DNA of 64,000 nucleotides from Phyllobacterium trifolii (GCF_014192095.1 NZ_JACHXN010000002.1:62001-126000), one strand, 5' to 3'; positions 1 to 9,271 are shown, counted from the first letter of the stretch. Made by a program: numbers and translations. Notes: generated by a model from the sequence alone, not told the origin.

Positions 1-1
1 T

Positions 2-136
2 CGCAATCTCGTCGGCTTCTATGGCGCACGCGATATCGTAGAGTTCGACAGCCTGAAACGCGTGCCCGCATGGCTGGAACGCGGTCTCGCACGACCGGCG
101 GTGCAGCGCGGCCTCGATATTCCCAAGCGGCCTTAA
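2..136 (+). CDS. Glutathione S-transferase family protein, C-terminal fragment
   Basis: The window opens inside a reading frame that ends with TAA at 134-136; 44 residues are visible. They contain GFYGARDIVEF and the stretch VPAWLERGLARPAVQRGL, the end of the helical C-terminal domain of YghU/YfcG-type glutathione S-transferases, where a 'W-x-x-R-x-x-x-R-P-A-V-Q-R-G' pattern is common. That family acts on glutathione disulfide bonds. The N-terminal thioredoxin-like domain lies outside the window, so catalytic residues cannot be checked. Family assignment rests on this tail only. Confidence 0.6.
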   Translation, partial: RNLVGFYGARDIVEFDSLKRVPAWLERGLARPAVQRGLDIPKRP

Positions 137-226
137 AGAGTACGCGGTTCTGCGGTTACGGCAGGCGTGTAGGATCAAGTGCAGCTCCGTCGTCCTTGGA
201 CAACCCAAGGGCAAGGAGCAGCTAAG

Positions 227-523
227 ATGGCACAGCAGGACAAGATTACCGTCGAAAACATCAACCATCCCGGTCAGTCCCGATCAGTCGACCGGGCTAG
301 GTACGACGCCATGAAAAAGGCTTACCTCAAGGTGCTTCCGGGCAAGTCGCCCGGCCTGACGCTTGCGGAAATCAGCGTGCGTCTATCCCGCGAACTATCC
401 CAGGAACTTTATCCGGACGGTGCAAGGGCAGGCTGGTGGGCCAAGACTGTCCAGCTCGATCTGGAGGCGAAGGGGGTGATCCGACGGGAGAAAACCAGCC
501 CGATACGGTTGTTCAGGGCGTAA
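227..523 (+). CDS. DUF6958 family small protein
   Basis: A 98-residue soluble protein with the pattern VENINHPG near the N terminus and GWWAKTVQLDLEAKGVI near the C terminus. This matches my recollection of DUF6958, a small proteobacterial family of unknown function; the C-terminal half resembles a winged-helix-like fold. A longer start at TTG 179 is possible, but ATG 227 is preceded by AAGGAG at 212-217 and begins the conserved part. It stands alone between the GST fragment and the usg-like gene. A repeat of family B begins right after the stop codon. Confidence 0.7.
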   Translation: MAQQDKITVENINHPGQSRSVDRARYDAMKKAYLKVLPGKSPGLTLAEISVRLSRELSQELYPDGARAGWWAKTVQLDLEAKGVIRREKTSPIRLFRA

Positions 524-576
524 GAGCATCGGAGCGCAGAAAACCGCCATCTTCAGCGCTCCGTGGCGGATTTTCG
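524..576 (+). repeat. Intergenic repeat family B, copy 1 (3' half only)
   Basis: GAGCATCGGAGCGCAG followed by a 'CGCCAT...GCC...TGGCG.ATTTTC' tail, directly after the stop codon of the DUF6958 gene. The same tail follows the second GAGCATCGGAGCGCAG unit of the full copy at 55412-55548. Only the 3' unit is present here. Confidence 0.7.
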
Positions 577-585
577 TTTGGGCTC

Positions 586-855
586 TCAATGGATGGAGAT
601 TATCCCGTCCACCGCCCGCCATTCGCGCGGCTCGATCAGGCGCTGGTGAACGATGCGAATTGAATGGAGTGGCCCCTCGAGGTCCTTTTGCCAGAAATCA
701 AGAAAGCCTTTCAATTCCGGGAAGTTCGGCGCAAGATCGTATTCTTGCCAGATGTAAAGCTGAAGAAATTTGGGGTAGTCGGGAAGACGATAATGTATTT
801 CGGCCGTCGTCAGCCCATAGCCCTTCAACTGAAGTTCGAATGCTCTGCCGCTCAT
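586..855 (-). CDS. usg: Usg-like family protein
   Basis: An 89-residue protein with LQLKGYGLTTAEI, YIWQEYDLAPNFPEL and FWQKDLEGPLHSIRI. This is the pattern of the alphaproteobacterial Usg family, named after a gene near the trp genes and sometimes called a phosphoribosylanthranilate isomerase-like accessory; its biochemical role is not established. A much longer minus-strand frame runs back through groEL, but that part is antisense. The start at 855 has AAGGATG just upstream and gives the family's usual length. It is divergent from groEL with about 100 bp between the starts and is not next to trp genes here. Confidence 0.75.
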   Translation of the reverse strand: MSGRAFELQLKGYGLTTAEIHYRLPDYPKFLQLYIWQEYDLAPNFPELKGFLDFWQKDLEGPLHSIRIVHQRLIEPREWRAVDGIISIH

Positions 856-951
856 GATATCATCCTTATGGAACAACTCATGTATTGCAGTGAATCTTGC
901 CAGATTCTGTATTGCTTTCAAGGGGAAAAAGCCCCACGAACCAAGGAGTGA

Positions 952-2583
<1,632 letters not shown>

Positions 2584-2699
2584 GCTCAAGAAGCCGGTCC
2601 CAACAGCCTGCTCTTTGATCGCGCAGAATTAGTATCTGGAGCCTAACGCCGCCGCATAAAAACGCGCCGCGCCGGCAAATGGTCAACAAGGAGGATAGA

Positions 2700-2972
2700 A
2701 TGCCAAAATTCGTGATCGAACGCGATATGCCAGGTGTCGGCAAGCTGACACAGCCGGAGCTCAAGGGCGCCTCGCAGACATCCTGCGCAGTGCTCCGCGA
2801 TCTCGGAACAGATATCCAGTGGATCCATAGCTATGTCACGGATGACAAGATTTATTGTGTATATCAATCTACAAGCGAAGAACTGATCCGCGAGCACGCC
2901 AAAAAGGCTGGCTTCCCGGCAAACAAGATCTCGCAGGTACGCAACATTATCGAGCCGGCCACTGCCGAATAA
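2700..2972 (+). CDS. DUF4242 family protein (SCO4226-like)
   Basis: A 90-residue protein of the DUF4242 family, a small ferredoxin-like alpha/beta fold seen as one or two domains; the Streptomyces member SCO4226 binds nickel. Visible features are FVIERDMPGVGKL at the start and WIHSYVTDDKIYCVYQS in the middle. ATG 2700 is preceded by AAGGAGGA (2688-2695), a strong ribosome-binding site, so it is preferred over the in-frame ATG at 2679. It stands alone downstream of groEL. Metal binding here is inference from the family only. Confidence 0.75.
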   Translation: MPKFVIERDMPGVGKLTQPELKGASQTSCAVLRDLGTDIQWIHSYVTDDKIYCVYQSTSEELIREHAKKAGFPANKISQVRNIIEPATAE

Positions 2973-3039
2973 AACGCAACTTCCTGGTTGCACTTTTCGA
3001 CTGATGTGGCATGATAAGGGCAACCAGGAGGTTGCGCTT

Positions 3040-3483
3040 ATGTCTGATCGTATCGAAAAAAGCATAGACTTGAATGCGCCGGTCGAGCGGGTCTGGCGCG
3101 CCCTTACAGATCATATTGAGTTTGGTGAATGGTTCCGCGTCAAGCTCGAAGCCCCGTTCAAGCCCGGCGAAATGGCCAAGGGCCGGATCACCTATCCTGG
3201 CTACGAGCATCTCAAATGGGAGGTGACGGTAAAAACAATGGACGAGCCACGGCTCTTCTCCTTTACCTGGCATCCCTATGCGGTGGAGCCCGGCTTCGAC
3301 TACTCCAAAGAACCACCAACACTGGTCGAATTCAAACTCAAGCCCAAGGGCACAGCCACAAAGCTGACTATCGTCGAATCCGGCTTTGATCGCCTGCCAC
3401 CACAGCGTCGGCCGGATGCCATGCGCATGAATGAAGGCGGCTGGGCCGAGCAGATCAAGAACATCAAAAAGCATGTTGATTGA
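3040..3483 (+). CDS. SRPBCC (AHSA1/START-like) family protein
   Basis: A 147-residue START-like domain of the activator-of-Hsp90-ATPase-1 group, a hydrophobic-pocket fold used for ligand binding. It opens with the typical IEKSIDLNAPVERVWRAL and closes with GGWAEQIKNIKKHV. ATG 3040 follows CAGGAGG; the ATG at 3004 is an unlikely start. Its last codons overlap the ATG of the downstream arsR gene (3473), so the two are translationally coupled. SRPBCC/ArsR pairs are common in alphaproteobacteria; the ligand is not known. Confidence 0.8.
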   Translation: MSDRIEKSIDLNAPVERVWRALTDHIEFGEWFRVKLEAPFKPGEMAKGRITYPGYEHLKWEVTVKTMDEPRLFSFTWHPYAVEPGFDYSKEPPTLVEFKLKPKGTATKLTIVESGFDRLPPQRRPDAMRMNEGGWAEQIKNIKKHVD

Positions 3484-3802
3484 AACACCTGGGCGCGATA
3501 CCGCGTCACTTTTCGCAGCCCTGGGCGACCGCACCCGCCTGTCACTGCTGACCAAGCTCAGCGACGGGCAAACGCGTTCGATCGCCGGGCTGTCAGCTGG
3601 CACGGATCTTACCCGTCAGGCCATCACCAAGCATCTGCGCGTTCTCGAAGAGGCGGGGCTGGTCATCAGCAGCAAGGTTGGGCGGGAAAGCCAGTTCGCT
3701 TTCCGGCCCGAGCCTATCGATGATATCCGCGCCTATCTAGACAGTGTCTCGCAGCAATGGGGCGATGCCCTTTCGCGTCTTCGGGCTTTCGTGAAAACGT
3801 AA
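3473..3802 (+). CDS. ArsR-family transcriptional regulator (first copy)
   Basis: A 109-residue winged-helix repressor: ALGDRTRLSLLTKLSDG begins the domain and LTRQAITKHLRVLEEAGLV is the recognition region. The usual metal-binding ELCVC motif is absent, so this is not an arsenic sensor of the classic type. ATG 3473 lies inside the end of the upstream SRPBCC gene and gives an 11-bp overlap. The product probably autoregulates the pair. A second, mirrored ArsR/SRPBCC pair follows 120 bp downstream. Confidence 0.85.
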   Translation: MLIETPGRDTASLFAALGDRTRLSLLTKLSDGQTRSIAGLSAGTDLTRQAITKHLRVLEEAGLVISSKVGRESQFAFRPEPIDDIRAYLDSVSQQWGDALSRLRAFVKT

Positions 3803-3880
3803 GCATTTACTTACATGCCGTTTCGTTTTCACGCTGAACGATGGAGCGATGCAGAATCACACTGATCAACGCGCAAAATC

Positions 3881-3914
3881 ATTAGTATTGACTAATCAAT
3901 GAGTATCTACTAAT
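3881..3914. promoter_or_regulatory. Candidate operator for the second ArsR regulator
   Basis: An inverted repeat, ATTAGT (3881-3886) and ACTAAT (3891-3896) with a 4-bp spacer, is followed by another ACTAAT at 3909-3914, 18 bp on. It sits 10-43 bp before the ATG of the ArsR gene at 3924. ArsR repressors bind short AT-rich palindromes at this position. Binding is inferred. Confidence 0.55.
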
Positions 3915-3923
3915 GTATTTTTC

Positions 3924-4253
3924 ATGATTGAAGCCACCGCCATCGACGCTGTCCTGCGCACGCTTGCTGATCCTACCCGGAGAGCCATATTCGAGCGTGT
4001 CGTCAATTCCGACGAGATTACCGTCGTGGAGTTGACGCGGGGTAGTGGCGTGACACAGGGCGCCATCTCCCAACATCTCAAGTCGCTGAAGCAAGCCGGG
4101 TTGGTCGCCGAGCGCCCCGAGGGTCGCAACGTCTATTACCGCGCTCAGCCCGAAGGCCTTGTACCGCTTGCCGACTGGATGAGCCATTATGGCGTCTTCT
4201 GGCGCGAACGCTTTGCAAATCTCAAAACGCTCCTGAAGGAGATCGATCCATGA
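3924..4253 (+). CDS. ArsR-family transcriptional regulator (second copy)
   Basis: A 109-residue winged-helix regulator with VLRTLADPTRRAIFERVV and VTQGAISQHLKSLKQAGLV. No metal-binding cysteine motif is present; this belongs to the ArsR subgroup usually paired with SRPBCC/AHSA1 genes. The stop overlaps the ATG of the next gene (ATGA at 4250-4253). The AT-rich palindrome just upstream is the probable operator. It is different from, though the same length as, the ArsR protein encoded at 3473, and the gene order in this pair is reversed (arsR first). Confidence 0.88.
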   Translation: MIEATAIDAVLRTLADPTRRAIFERVVNSDEITVVELTRGSGVTQGAISQHLKSLKQAGLVAERPEGRNVYYRAQPEGLVPLADWMSHYGVFWRERFANLKTLLKEIDP

Positions 4254-4735
4254 AAGACGCCGCACCGAAGTCCGACACGCAAGACATCATGGTCGACGAG
4301 GTCTTGCCGCATGCGCCGGAGACAATCTGGAACGCATTGACAAAAGGCGAACTGATCACGCGCTGGCTTGGTATGCCGACAAGCGGGTTCGAGCCCGTCG
4401 TGGGCAAGCGCTTCACATTCAAAACGACGCCGGCCGGCGCGTGGGACGGTTTCATCCAATGCCAGGTTTTGGAGGCAGTGCCGAATGAACGGCTCGTTTA
4501 TACCTGGCAAGGCGGGCATGAGGGAAATGTCGGCTATGGCTCGCGCTTGGAAACTGTGGTCACGTGGGTTCTTTCCAAGGCAGAAAATGGCACCCGCCTT
4601 CGCCTTGTCCATTCAGGCTTCGTGCTGCCGCGCAATGATACTGCTTTCAGGAATATGGGCGCAGGCTGGAAGAAGGTCGTTCCCGGCATTGGCGCCATCG
4701 CAGCGGAACACGCCTCGTTGAAAAAGCACAATTGA
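4250..4735 (+). CDS. SRPBCC (AHSA1-like) family protein (second copy)
   Basis: A 161-residue START-like protein with the AHSA1-type opening VLPHAPETIWNALTKGELI, a central VGKRFTFKTTPAGAWDG and the C-terminal GAGWKKVVPGI. It is translationally coupled to the ArsR gene through a 4-bp ATGA overlap, so the repressor and this protein are made together. The ligand or client is unknown. About 56 bp after its stop a DUF899 gene follows, possibly in the same transcription unit. Confidence 0.85.
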   Translation: MKDAAPKSDTQDIMVDEVLPHAPETIWNALTKGELITRWLGMPTSGFEPVVGKRFTFKTTPAGAWDGFIQCQVLEAVPNERLVYTWQGGHEGNVGYGSRLETVVTWVLSKAENGTRLRLVHSGFVLPRNDTAFRNMGAGWKKVVPGIGAIAAEHASLKKHN

Positions 4736-4791
4736 AGCAACGATCGACTGCATCAGACGTTGGAAAGGCACTCAACTCATAGGAGGTAGCT

Positions 4792-5553
4792 ATGAAGAAT
4801 CCGGTCGTTTCACGCGATGAGTGGCTTGCAGCCCGGCTTGCGCTGCTCGAGGAGGAGAAGCAGCTGACGCGCCGCAGTGACGAGATCGCGCGGCGAAGGC
4901 AGGCTCTGCCATGGGTCAAGATCGACAAGGACTATGAATTCGATACAGACGAAGGCCGTGCGTCGCTCCCAGGTCTCTTCAATGGGCGCTCGCAACTGCT
5001 CATCTATCACTTCATGTTCGGGCCCGATTACAAAGCGGGGTGTCCTTCCTGTTCAGCGATCGCCGATGGCTTTGACGGCTCCGTTGTTCACCTCGCCAAT
5101 CACGATGTAACGCTCATCGCGGTGTCACGGGCGCCGCTTGCCAAGTTGCAGGCGTTCAAACAGCGTATGGGGTGGACTTTCCCCTGGGCATCATCATTCG
5201 GCAGCGACTTCAACCCGGACTTCCACGTCACATTCACCGAAGAGCAGCAGCGCAAAGGCACCATCGAATACAACTACGTGCGTGAGGAGCCCGCGCCGGC
5301 CGGTGACGACGGCTCTGAAGGGGAGGATATATTCGCAACCATGGCCGGTACAGATACGGCTACGTACGCACGCGAGAGGCCGGGCATAAGTGCATTCGTG
5401 CTCGAAGACCGCGTCGTCTATCACACCTATTCCGCCTATGCGCGCGGGGTTGACGGCATCTGGGCAATGTATCAATGGCTCGACCGCGCACCCAAGGGAC
5501 GAAACGAAAAAGACGACGTCTGGTGGCGCCGCCACGACGAATACAACAACTGA
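4792..5553 (+). CDS. DUF899 family (thioredoxin-like fold) protein
   Basis: A 253-residue cytoplasmic protein of the DUF899 family, whose members have a thioredoxin-like fold and are widespread in rhizobia. Characteristic stretches are LPWVKIDKDYEFDTDEG, LLIYHFMFGPDYKAGCPSCSAIADGF and WTFPWASSFGSDFNPDFHV. The CPSC pair lies where thioredoxins keep their redox cysteines, so a thiol role is possible but unproven. The start has AGGAGG at 4782-4787. DUF899 genes often neighbour ArsR/SRPBCC pairs. An IS110 element is inserted just downstream. Confidence 0.85.
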   Translation: MKNPVVSRDEWLAARLALLEEEKQLTRRSDEIARRRQALPWVKIDKDYEFDTDEGRASLPGLFNGRSQLLIYHFMFGPDYKAGCPSCSAIADGFDGSVVHLANHDVTLIAVSRAPLAKLQAFKQRMGWTFPWASSFGSDFNPDFHVTFTEEQQRKGTIEYNYVREEPAPAGDDGSEGEDIFATMAGTDTATYARERPGISAFVLEDRVVYHTYSAYARGVDGIWAMYQWLDRAPKGRNEKDDVWWRRHDEYNN

Positions 5554-5694
5554 GCAAAGTTCGTGCTTGTGGCGGTAGCGCGGGCACGGCCGATCCCAGA
5601 ATTCATCAAAGGAGATGGCATGAATGGGGGGTGAGCGGCCAAGCGGCCCGGTGCCTGTATGGTGTTGGGTAAGGCGGATAGGTTTCAGGTTGCA

Positions 5695-5845
5695 TTCGCG
5701 TTTTAGGGCTTTTGACCCTGTAAAGGAGATTACCGTCGCCTGCTTCCGAACGACCATCTTGAGGCACGGTGACCGCCGAGGACCTCGTATAGGAGTTTGG
5801 CTTGGCCGTTCACACCCTTTGCAGGGTTCCGCCTCACGCCAACCA
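5695..5845 (+). ncRNA. Candidate bridge RNA (seekRNA) of the IS110 element
   Basis: IS110-group elements encode a bridge RNA in the noncoding stretch before the recombinase gene. Here this stretch holds a row of hairpins: AGGG/CCCT (5705-5708, 5716-5719), CGAGG/CCTCG (5777-5781, 5783-5787), and a long stem TTGGC(C)GT/ACGCCAA (5802-5809, 5836-5842) enclosing an inner ACCCT/AGGGT hairpin (5814-5818, 5823-5827). The layout of a 5' stem-loop followed by stems with internal loops fits a bridge RNA. Ends and guide loops are not determined. Confidence 0.5.
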
Positions 5846-5859
5846 ATGGAGTATAGCAA

Positions 5860-6903
5860 ATGGCGCATGTCGGTGTCGATCTTCATAGCAACAGTTTTAC
5901 CAGCTGCCGTCTCGATCTGGATGGGACGGAAACATTGGCGACCTATCAGCTTTGTGCGACTGATCTATCCAGCTTCCGCAAAACCCTTTTGGCGGATGAT
6001 GAAATCGCCGTGGAAGCGACAGGCAACAGCGCCTGGTTCCGCGAGCAGGTCATTGACTCCGTCCAACGCGTTGTTGTGGTCAATGCCAAGCAATTCCAGG
6101 TGATCCGCAAATCGGTGAAAAAGACCGACAAGAATGATGCGCGCGCTCTGGCCTTTTTCCTGTCGAAGGACATGTTGCCGGAAACCCGCGTGAAAACTGT
6201 TGCTACAAGCGAGCTCGCCTCGTTGACCCATACCCGCGATCTCCTGGTCAAGCAGCGCACACGGCTTCTGAACAAGATCCACGCCCAGTTTACCCGCCAC
6301 GGCATCAAGATCAAAAAGGAAAGCCTCGGCTCGAAGCGGGCGCTGGAAAAGCTTGAGATCATGCGGTTCTCGAGGCTGGAGCAGTTCGAACTGACCATTC
6401 TTCGCGATCAGGCGCAGAGCCTGACAGAAGCACTCGCCAAGATGGACAGGGAGATTGAATCAGCGGCGGCAAAATTGGAAGGCTATGAAGGGTTGAGCTC
6501 CATAAAGGGCGTGGGTGCACGCTCTGCAGCTGTGCTTCTGACCTCCATCGGCAATGTCAATGACTTCGACAATGCTGACAAACTGGCGGCCTATCTAGGT
6601 ATTGTTCCAAGGGTAAGCCAGTCCAATGACACGGACAATCGCGGCAGGATTACCAAACGCGGCGACCGGCTTGCCCGTACCACCTTGGTCCAGTGCACAC
6701 TGACTGCCATTCGTTATTCCGGCTACCTCAACAGCTATTACCGCCGCATCAAGGACCGGCGCGGATCAGGCAAGGCCATCATTGCAACGGCGCGCAAATT
6801 CCTCACCATCATCTTCGATACGCTCAAGAACGGCTGGGTCTTCGAGGACTTTCCAAACTTCAAAATCGCAGGAAAATCAATTGTCTCTGGACAATCATCA
6901 TAG
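5860..6903 (+). CDS. IS110-family transposase (DEDD recombinase)
   Basis: A 347-residue recombinase that moves the element by RNA-guided strand exchange. The N-terminal RuvC-like domain shows Asp7 (GVDLH), Glu52 (VEATG) and Asp90/Asp93 (KKTDKNDARAL). The C-terminal Tnp_20 domain has GLSSIKGVGARSAAVLL and AYLGIVPRVSQSND, where the catalytic serine lies, then RGRITKRGD. Length and domain order are complete, so it looks intact. The last ten or so residues after FEDFPNF look like an extension, perhaps read-through into flanking DNA, and the stop TAG forms part of the next gene's ribosome-binding site. Confidence 0.93.
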   Translation: MAHVGVDLHSNSFTSCRLDLDGTETLATYQLCATDLSSFRKTLLADDEIAVEATGNSAWFREQVIDSVQRVVVVNAKQFQVIRKSVKKTDKNDARALAFFLSKDMLPETRVKTVATSELASLTHTRDLLVKQRTRLLNKIHAQFTRHGIKIKKESLGSKRALEKLEIMRFSRLEQFELTILRDQAQSLTEALAKMDREIESAAAKLEGYEGLSSIKGVGARSAAVLLTSIGNVNDFDNADKLAAYLGIVPRVSQSNDTDNRGRITKRGDRLARTTLVQCTLTAIRYSGYLNSYYRRIKDRRGSGKAIIATARKFLTIIFDTLKNGWVFEDFPNFKIAGKSIVSGQSS

Positions 6904-6912
6904 GAGATCAGA

Positions 6913-7326
6913 ATGAGCGAGGCCTATACGGGCGGATGCGCTTGCGGCGCGATCCGTTATCAAATTTCCGCCGAACCGGTTGTCATGCTCGATTGCCAGT
7001 GCCGCCAATGCCAGCATGAAAGCGGTACAGGCCATGCGTCCCATCTGACCTTCCCGCGTGCGGGCGTAAAGGTTGAAGGCGAAGCGACGCTCTGGAACGC
7101 GACTGGCGATAACGGAACTGTCAAAACCCGCGCATTCTGTCCTACCTGCGGATCGCCGGTCTACATGACACTTCCAGATATGCCGGACTATTTCGTCGTG
7201 CGTGCCGGGAGCCTTGATGATCCTGGCCGATACAAGCCACAGATGGTTTCCTGGGCCGCCGCCGGGCACGCATGGGACCGCCTCGATCCAGCCTTGCCGA
7301 AATTCGACAAGATGCCGCCGACGTGA
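6913..7326 (+). CDS. GFA family protein (glutathione-dependent formaldehyde-activating-like)
   Basis: A 137-residue zinc-binding protein of the GFA/CENP-V fold. The family cysteines are visible: Cys9 and Cys11 (GGCACGAIRY), Cys28, Cys30 and Cys33 (DCQCRQCQ), and FCPTCGSPVY. The founding member, Gfa of Paracoccus, was proposed to help glutathione react with formaldehyde, but most family members have no known substrate. The start follows AGGAGA, which overlaps the stop codon of the IS110 transposase, so transcription may now come partly from the element. Confidence 0.88.
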   Translation: MSEAYTGGCACGAIRYQISAEPVVMLDCQCRQCQHESGTGHASHLTFPRAGVKVEGEATLWNATGDNGTVKTRAFCPTCGSPVYMTLPDMPDYFVVRAGSLDDPGRYKPQMVSWAAAGHAWDRLDPALPKFDKMPPT

Positions 7327-7446
7327 CGGCTAGAGCAAGTTTTGTCTAGATTGTTGACCAGCGGCAACAGGCGTATAGTCGCTGCAGGCGGAGGGCGGAT
7401 CAGTTCGCGGCCTCCGGCGTAAGCCGGGCCGCGTGGGAGGTTTGCC

Positions 7447-7740
7447 ATGACCACTTACGTAATGTTGATCAACTGGACCGAGCTCGGCGTGAAGAACGTA
7501 CGCGATTCGCCGGCAAGGCTTGATGCAGCCAGAAAGCTGCTCGGCGAGATGGGCGGTTCCTTCAAGGAATTCTATCTCACCATGGGCGAATACGACATGG
7601 TTGTGATCGGCGAGGCGTCCGATGATGCCGTCATGGCGCGGTTCGCACTTTCCCTCGGCATGAAAGGCAATGTGCGCACGAAAACCCTGAAGGCCTTCCC
7701 CGAAGCAGCCTATCGCGAGATCATCGCTTCGCTCGGCTAG
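7447..7740 (+). CDS. GYD domain-containing protein
   Basis: A 97-residue GYD-family protein, a small ferredoxin-like fold of unknown function named after a Gly-Tyr-Asp motif. Visible are YVMLINWTELGVKNVRDSP at the start and EFYLTMGEYDMVVIGEASDD, which carries the GEYDMV form of the motif. GGGAGG just before ATG 7447 acts as ribosome-binding site. It is monocistronic as far as can be seen, and a palindromic repeat of family A begins at its stop codon. Confidence 0.88.
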   Translation: MTTYVMLINWTELGVKNVRDSPARLDAARKLLGEMGGSFKEFYLTMGEYDMVVIGEASDDAVMARFALSLGMKGNVRTKTLKAFPEAAYREIIASLG

Positions 7741-7787
7741 AGCAATTCCAGGAAAAGTGGGAACCGATTTTCCGTCCGGGATTGCGA
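7739..7787. repeat. Palindromic intergenic repeat family A, copy 1
   Basis: An element starting AGAGCAATTCCAGGAAAAG and ending in TTTTCCGTCCGGGATTGC, directly after the GYD gene. It matches the copy at 47719-47770 except for a few positions. I recall closely similar palindromes scattered between genes in Rhizobium, Agrobacterium and Brucella. The inner GGAAAA/TTTTCC arms can form a hairpin. Confidence 0.8.
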
Positions 7788-7801
7788 AGGATGCATGTAA
7801 A

Positions 7802-9070
7802 TTATCTGGAGGCGAGACGCGACGACCCGCCTGGCATGCGTGCGACCACGACAAGCTGCGTAACCTCGCCCCGCTTGAAGGCGGCGAGGAAACGGCGATA
7901 ATCCTTGAAGGACACACAGCCGTTCGAATCCCCGCGCGGTCCGAGCATATAGGTATGCGCCAGAAGTCCGTCGCGCCCGAAGATCTTACCCGGCTCGACA
8001 GGGTTGAGCCTGATTGCCTGTACGCCGTGGAAAAGCTTCTCGCGCATTGTGAGATTATAGGTATGCGGCGGTGTGGCGCCGCGCATCCTCTTGTGGACAT
8101 AGCGTGGATTGTCGAGCATCGGCCCGAGCCCGGAATGCGCTTCAAGGCGCTCGCCATTCGGCATGTAGACGGTTTTCGCCTCGATACTGTAGATGGCCGT
8201 GCGGTTGCGTGAAGCAAAAAGCGGCGCAGGCCTGTAGCTCGGCGCATTGTCCTGAATGGCATTGTCCTGCGGCGCATAGGCCAACATTTGCGGGGCGGCT
8301 CGCTTCAAGGCCTTCGTCGAAGGCAAGAGCACATCGTCTGCCGGCCGGCGCGGCCTTATCCCCGGAAGTGGCACCGCAGCGATATCATCCTCCGCGGCCG
8401 GTTCCTCCTCGGCGAGTACGAGGCTGAATGGCCCTTGCGGCGAGGTTCCGACCGGCGGCGGCGCGTCCTGCAAGGCAGCCACCGCAATCGCAGGCGCCGG
8501 GGCGGAAGGCGCAGCAACAGGCGGCTCTGCGTCAAAAGCGGTGTATGTCTGGATCGAGGCGACTTGCATCGTATCGATGCCGGAAGCGCGGGCACCAAAG
8601 GCATCTTCGGCCAAGGGCCCGGCTCGCACCACATCAAAACGCGCGCCGAAAGATTCGGCGGCCAACGGATGATGCACGGCGGCTACCACCTTGGGCTTTG
8701 GCTGCGCGATGACGCTGATCTCTCCGGTCGGTAAAATCACCGAGCCTTCGTCCATCGTGCTGACCTGCCAAGCCGTGTGTTTCAGCTCCGGCACGCGTGG
8801 AAACTTCGAGGTTTTGGGTAAAGTGTCCAAAGAACTGACGAGCGCGATCGAAGGCGCCGAAAACGCCCGCTCTGCCCGATTGAAGGCGCCGCTACTTGCG
8901 GCATGGGAGCCGAAAGCGCCTTGCATGGTTGCCACCGCGGCGAGCGCGCCGAGAGAAGCCACGGCACTGACGCCCGCAAGCAAGCCAGCGGACAGCAAAC
9001 GGCGGCCACGAAAACGGCCCCTCTCGCCAGAAGACGCAAAGCCCCTGGCGGATCTGACTGCAAACCCCAT
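7802..9070 (-). CDS. DUF2778 (Tlde1-type) domain protein, membrane-anchored
   Basis: A 422-residue protein. Residues about 24-50 form a hydrophobic segment after an Arg-rich start (signal anchor), residues about 80-290 are a low-complexity Pro/Ala-rich linker, and the C terminus is a DUF2778/Tlde1 domain. This domain holds His372 (LLAHTYMLGPRGDS) and Cys385 (SNGCVSF), matching the His-Cys pair of L,D-transpeptidase-like enzymes. Salmonella Tlde1 is a type VI effector that cuts peptidoglycan tetrapeptides. No type VI genes or immunity gene lie nearby, so a housekeeping role on periplasmic peptidoglycan is more likely here. Confidence 0.8.
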   Translation of the reverse strand: MGFAVRSARGFASSGERGRFRGRRLLSAGLLAGVSAVASLGALAAVATMQGAFGSHAASSGAFNRAERAFSAPSIALVSSLDTLPKTSKFPRVPELKHTAWQVSTMDEGSVILPTGEISVIAQPKPKVVAAVHHPLAAESFGARFDVVRAGPLAEDAFGARASGIDTMQVASIQTYTAFDAEPPVAAPSAPAPAIAVAALQDAPPPVGTSPQGPFSLVLAEEEPAAEDDIAAVPLPGIRPRRPADDVLLPSTKALKRAAPQMLAYAPQDNAIQDNAPSYRPAPLFASRNRTAIYSIEAKTVYMPNGERLEAHSGLGPMLDNPRYVHKRMRGATPPHTYNLTMREKLFHGVQAIRLNPVEPGKIFGRDGLLAHTYMLGPRGDSNGCVSFKDYRRFLAAFKRGEVTQLVVVARMPGGSSRLASR

Positions 9071-9271
9071 GATACACGCAACCCACGCTTGGACACCAAC
9101 GCGTCAGCCTGCGCAAAACCCTATTCCCGTGGCAAAACTGAGGCCACAAGACGTAAAATCTGGCTCACGCCGTCATGCTGACTTTATGGACAATGAAGAA
9201 TGTTGGTTACCAACCCGTTTATGCAGCGACGAATGTTTGAATGAATTTTGGCCAGGAGAGCAGAGGGAGCA

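Larger units (their letters stand above)
5640..6903 (+). mobile_element. IS110-family insertion sequence (approximate limits)
   Basis: The element comprises the IS110 recombinase gene and a structured noncoding leader to its left. IS110 elements have no obvious terminal inverted repeats, so the left end can only be placed somewhere in 5600-5700. The right side ends at or very near the recombinase stop codon (6901-6903), because the ribosome-binding site of the next gene overlaps that stop. The element separates the DUF899 gene from the GFA gene. Confidence 0.7.
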
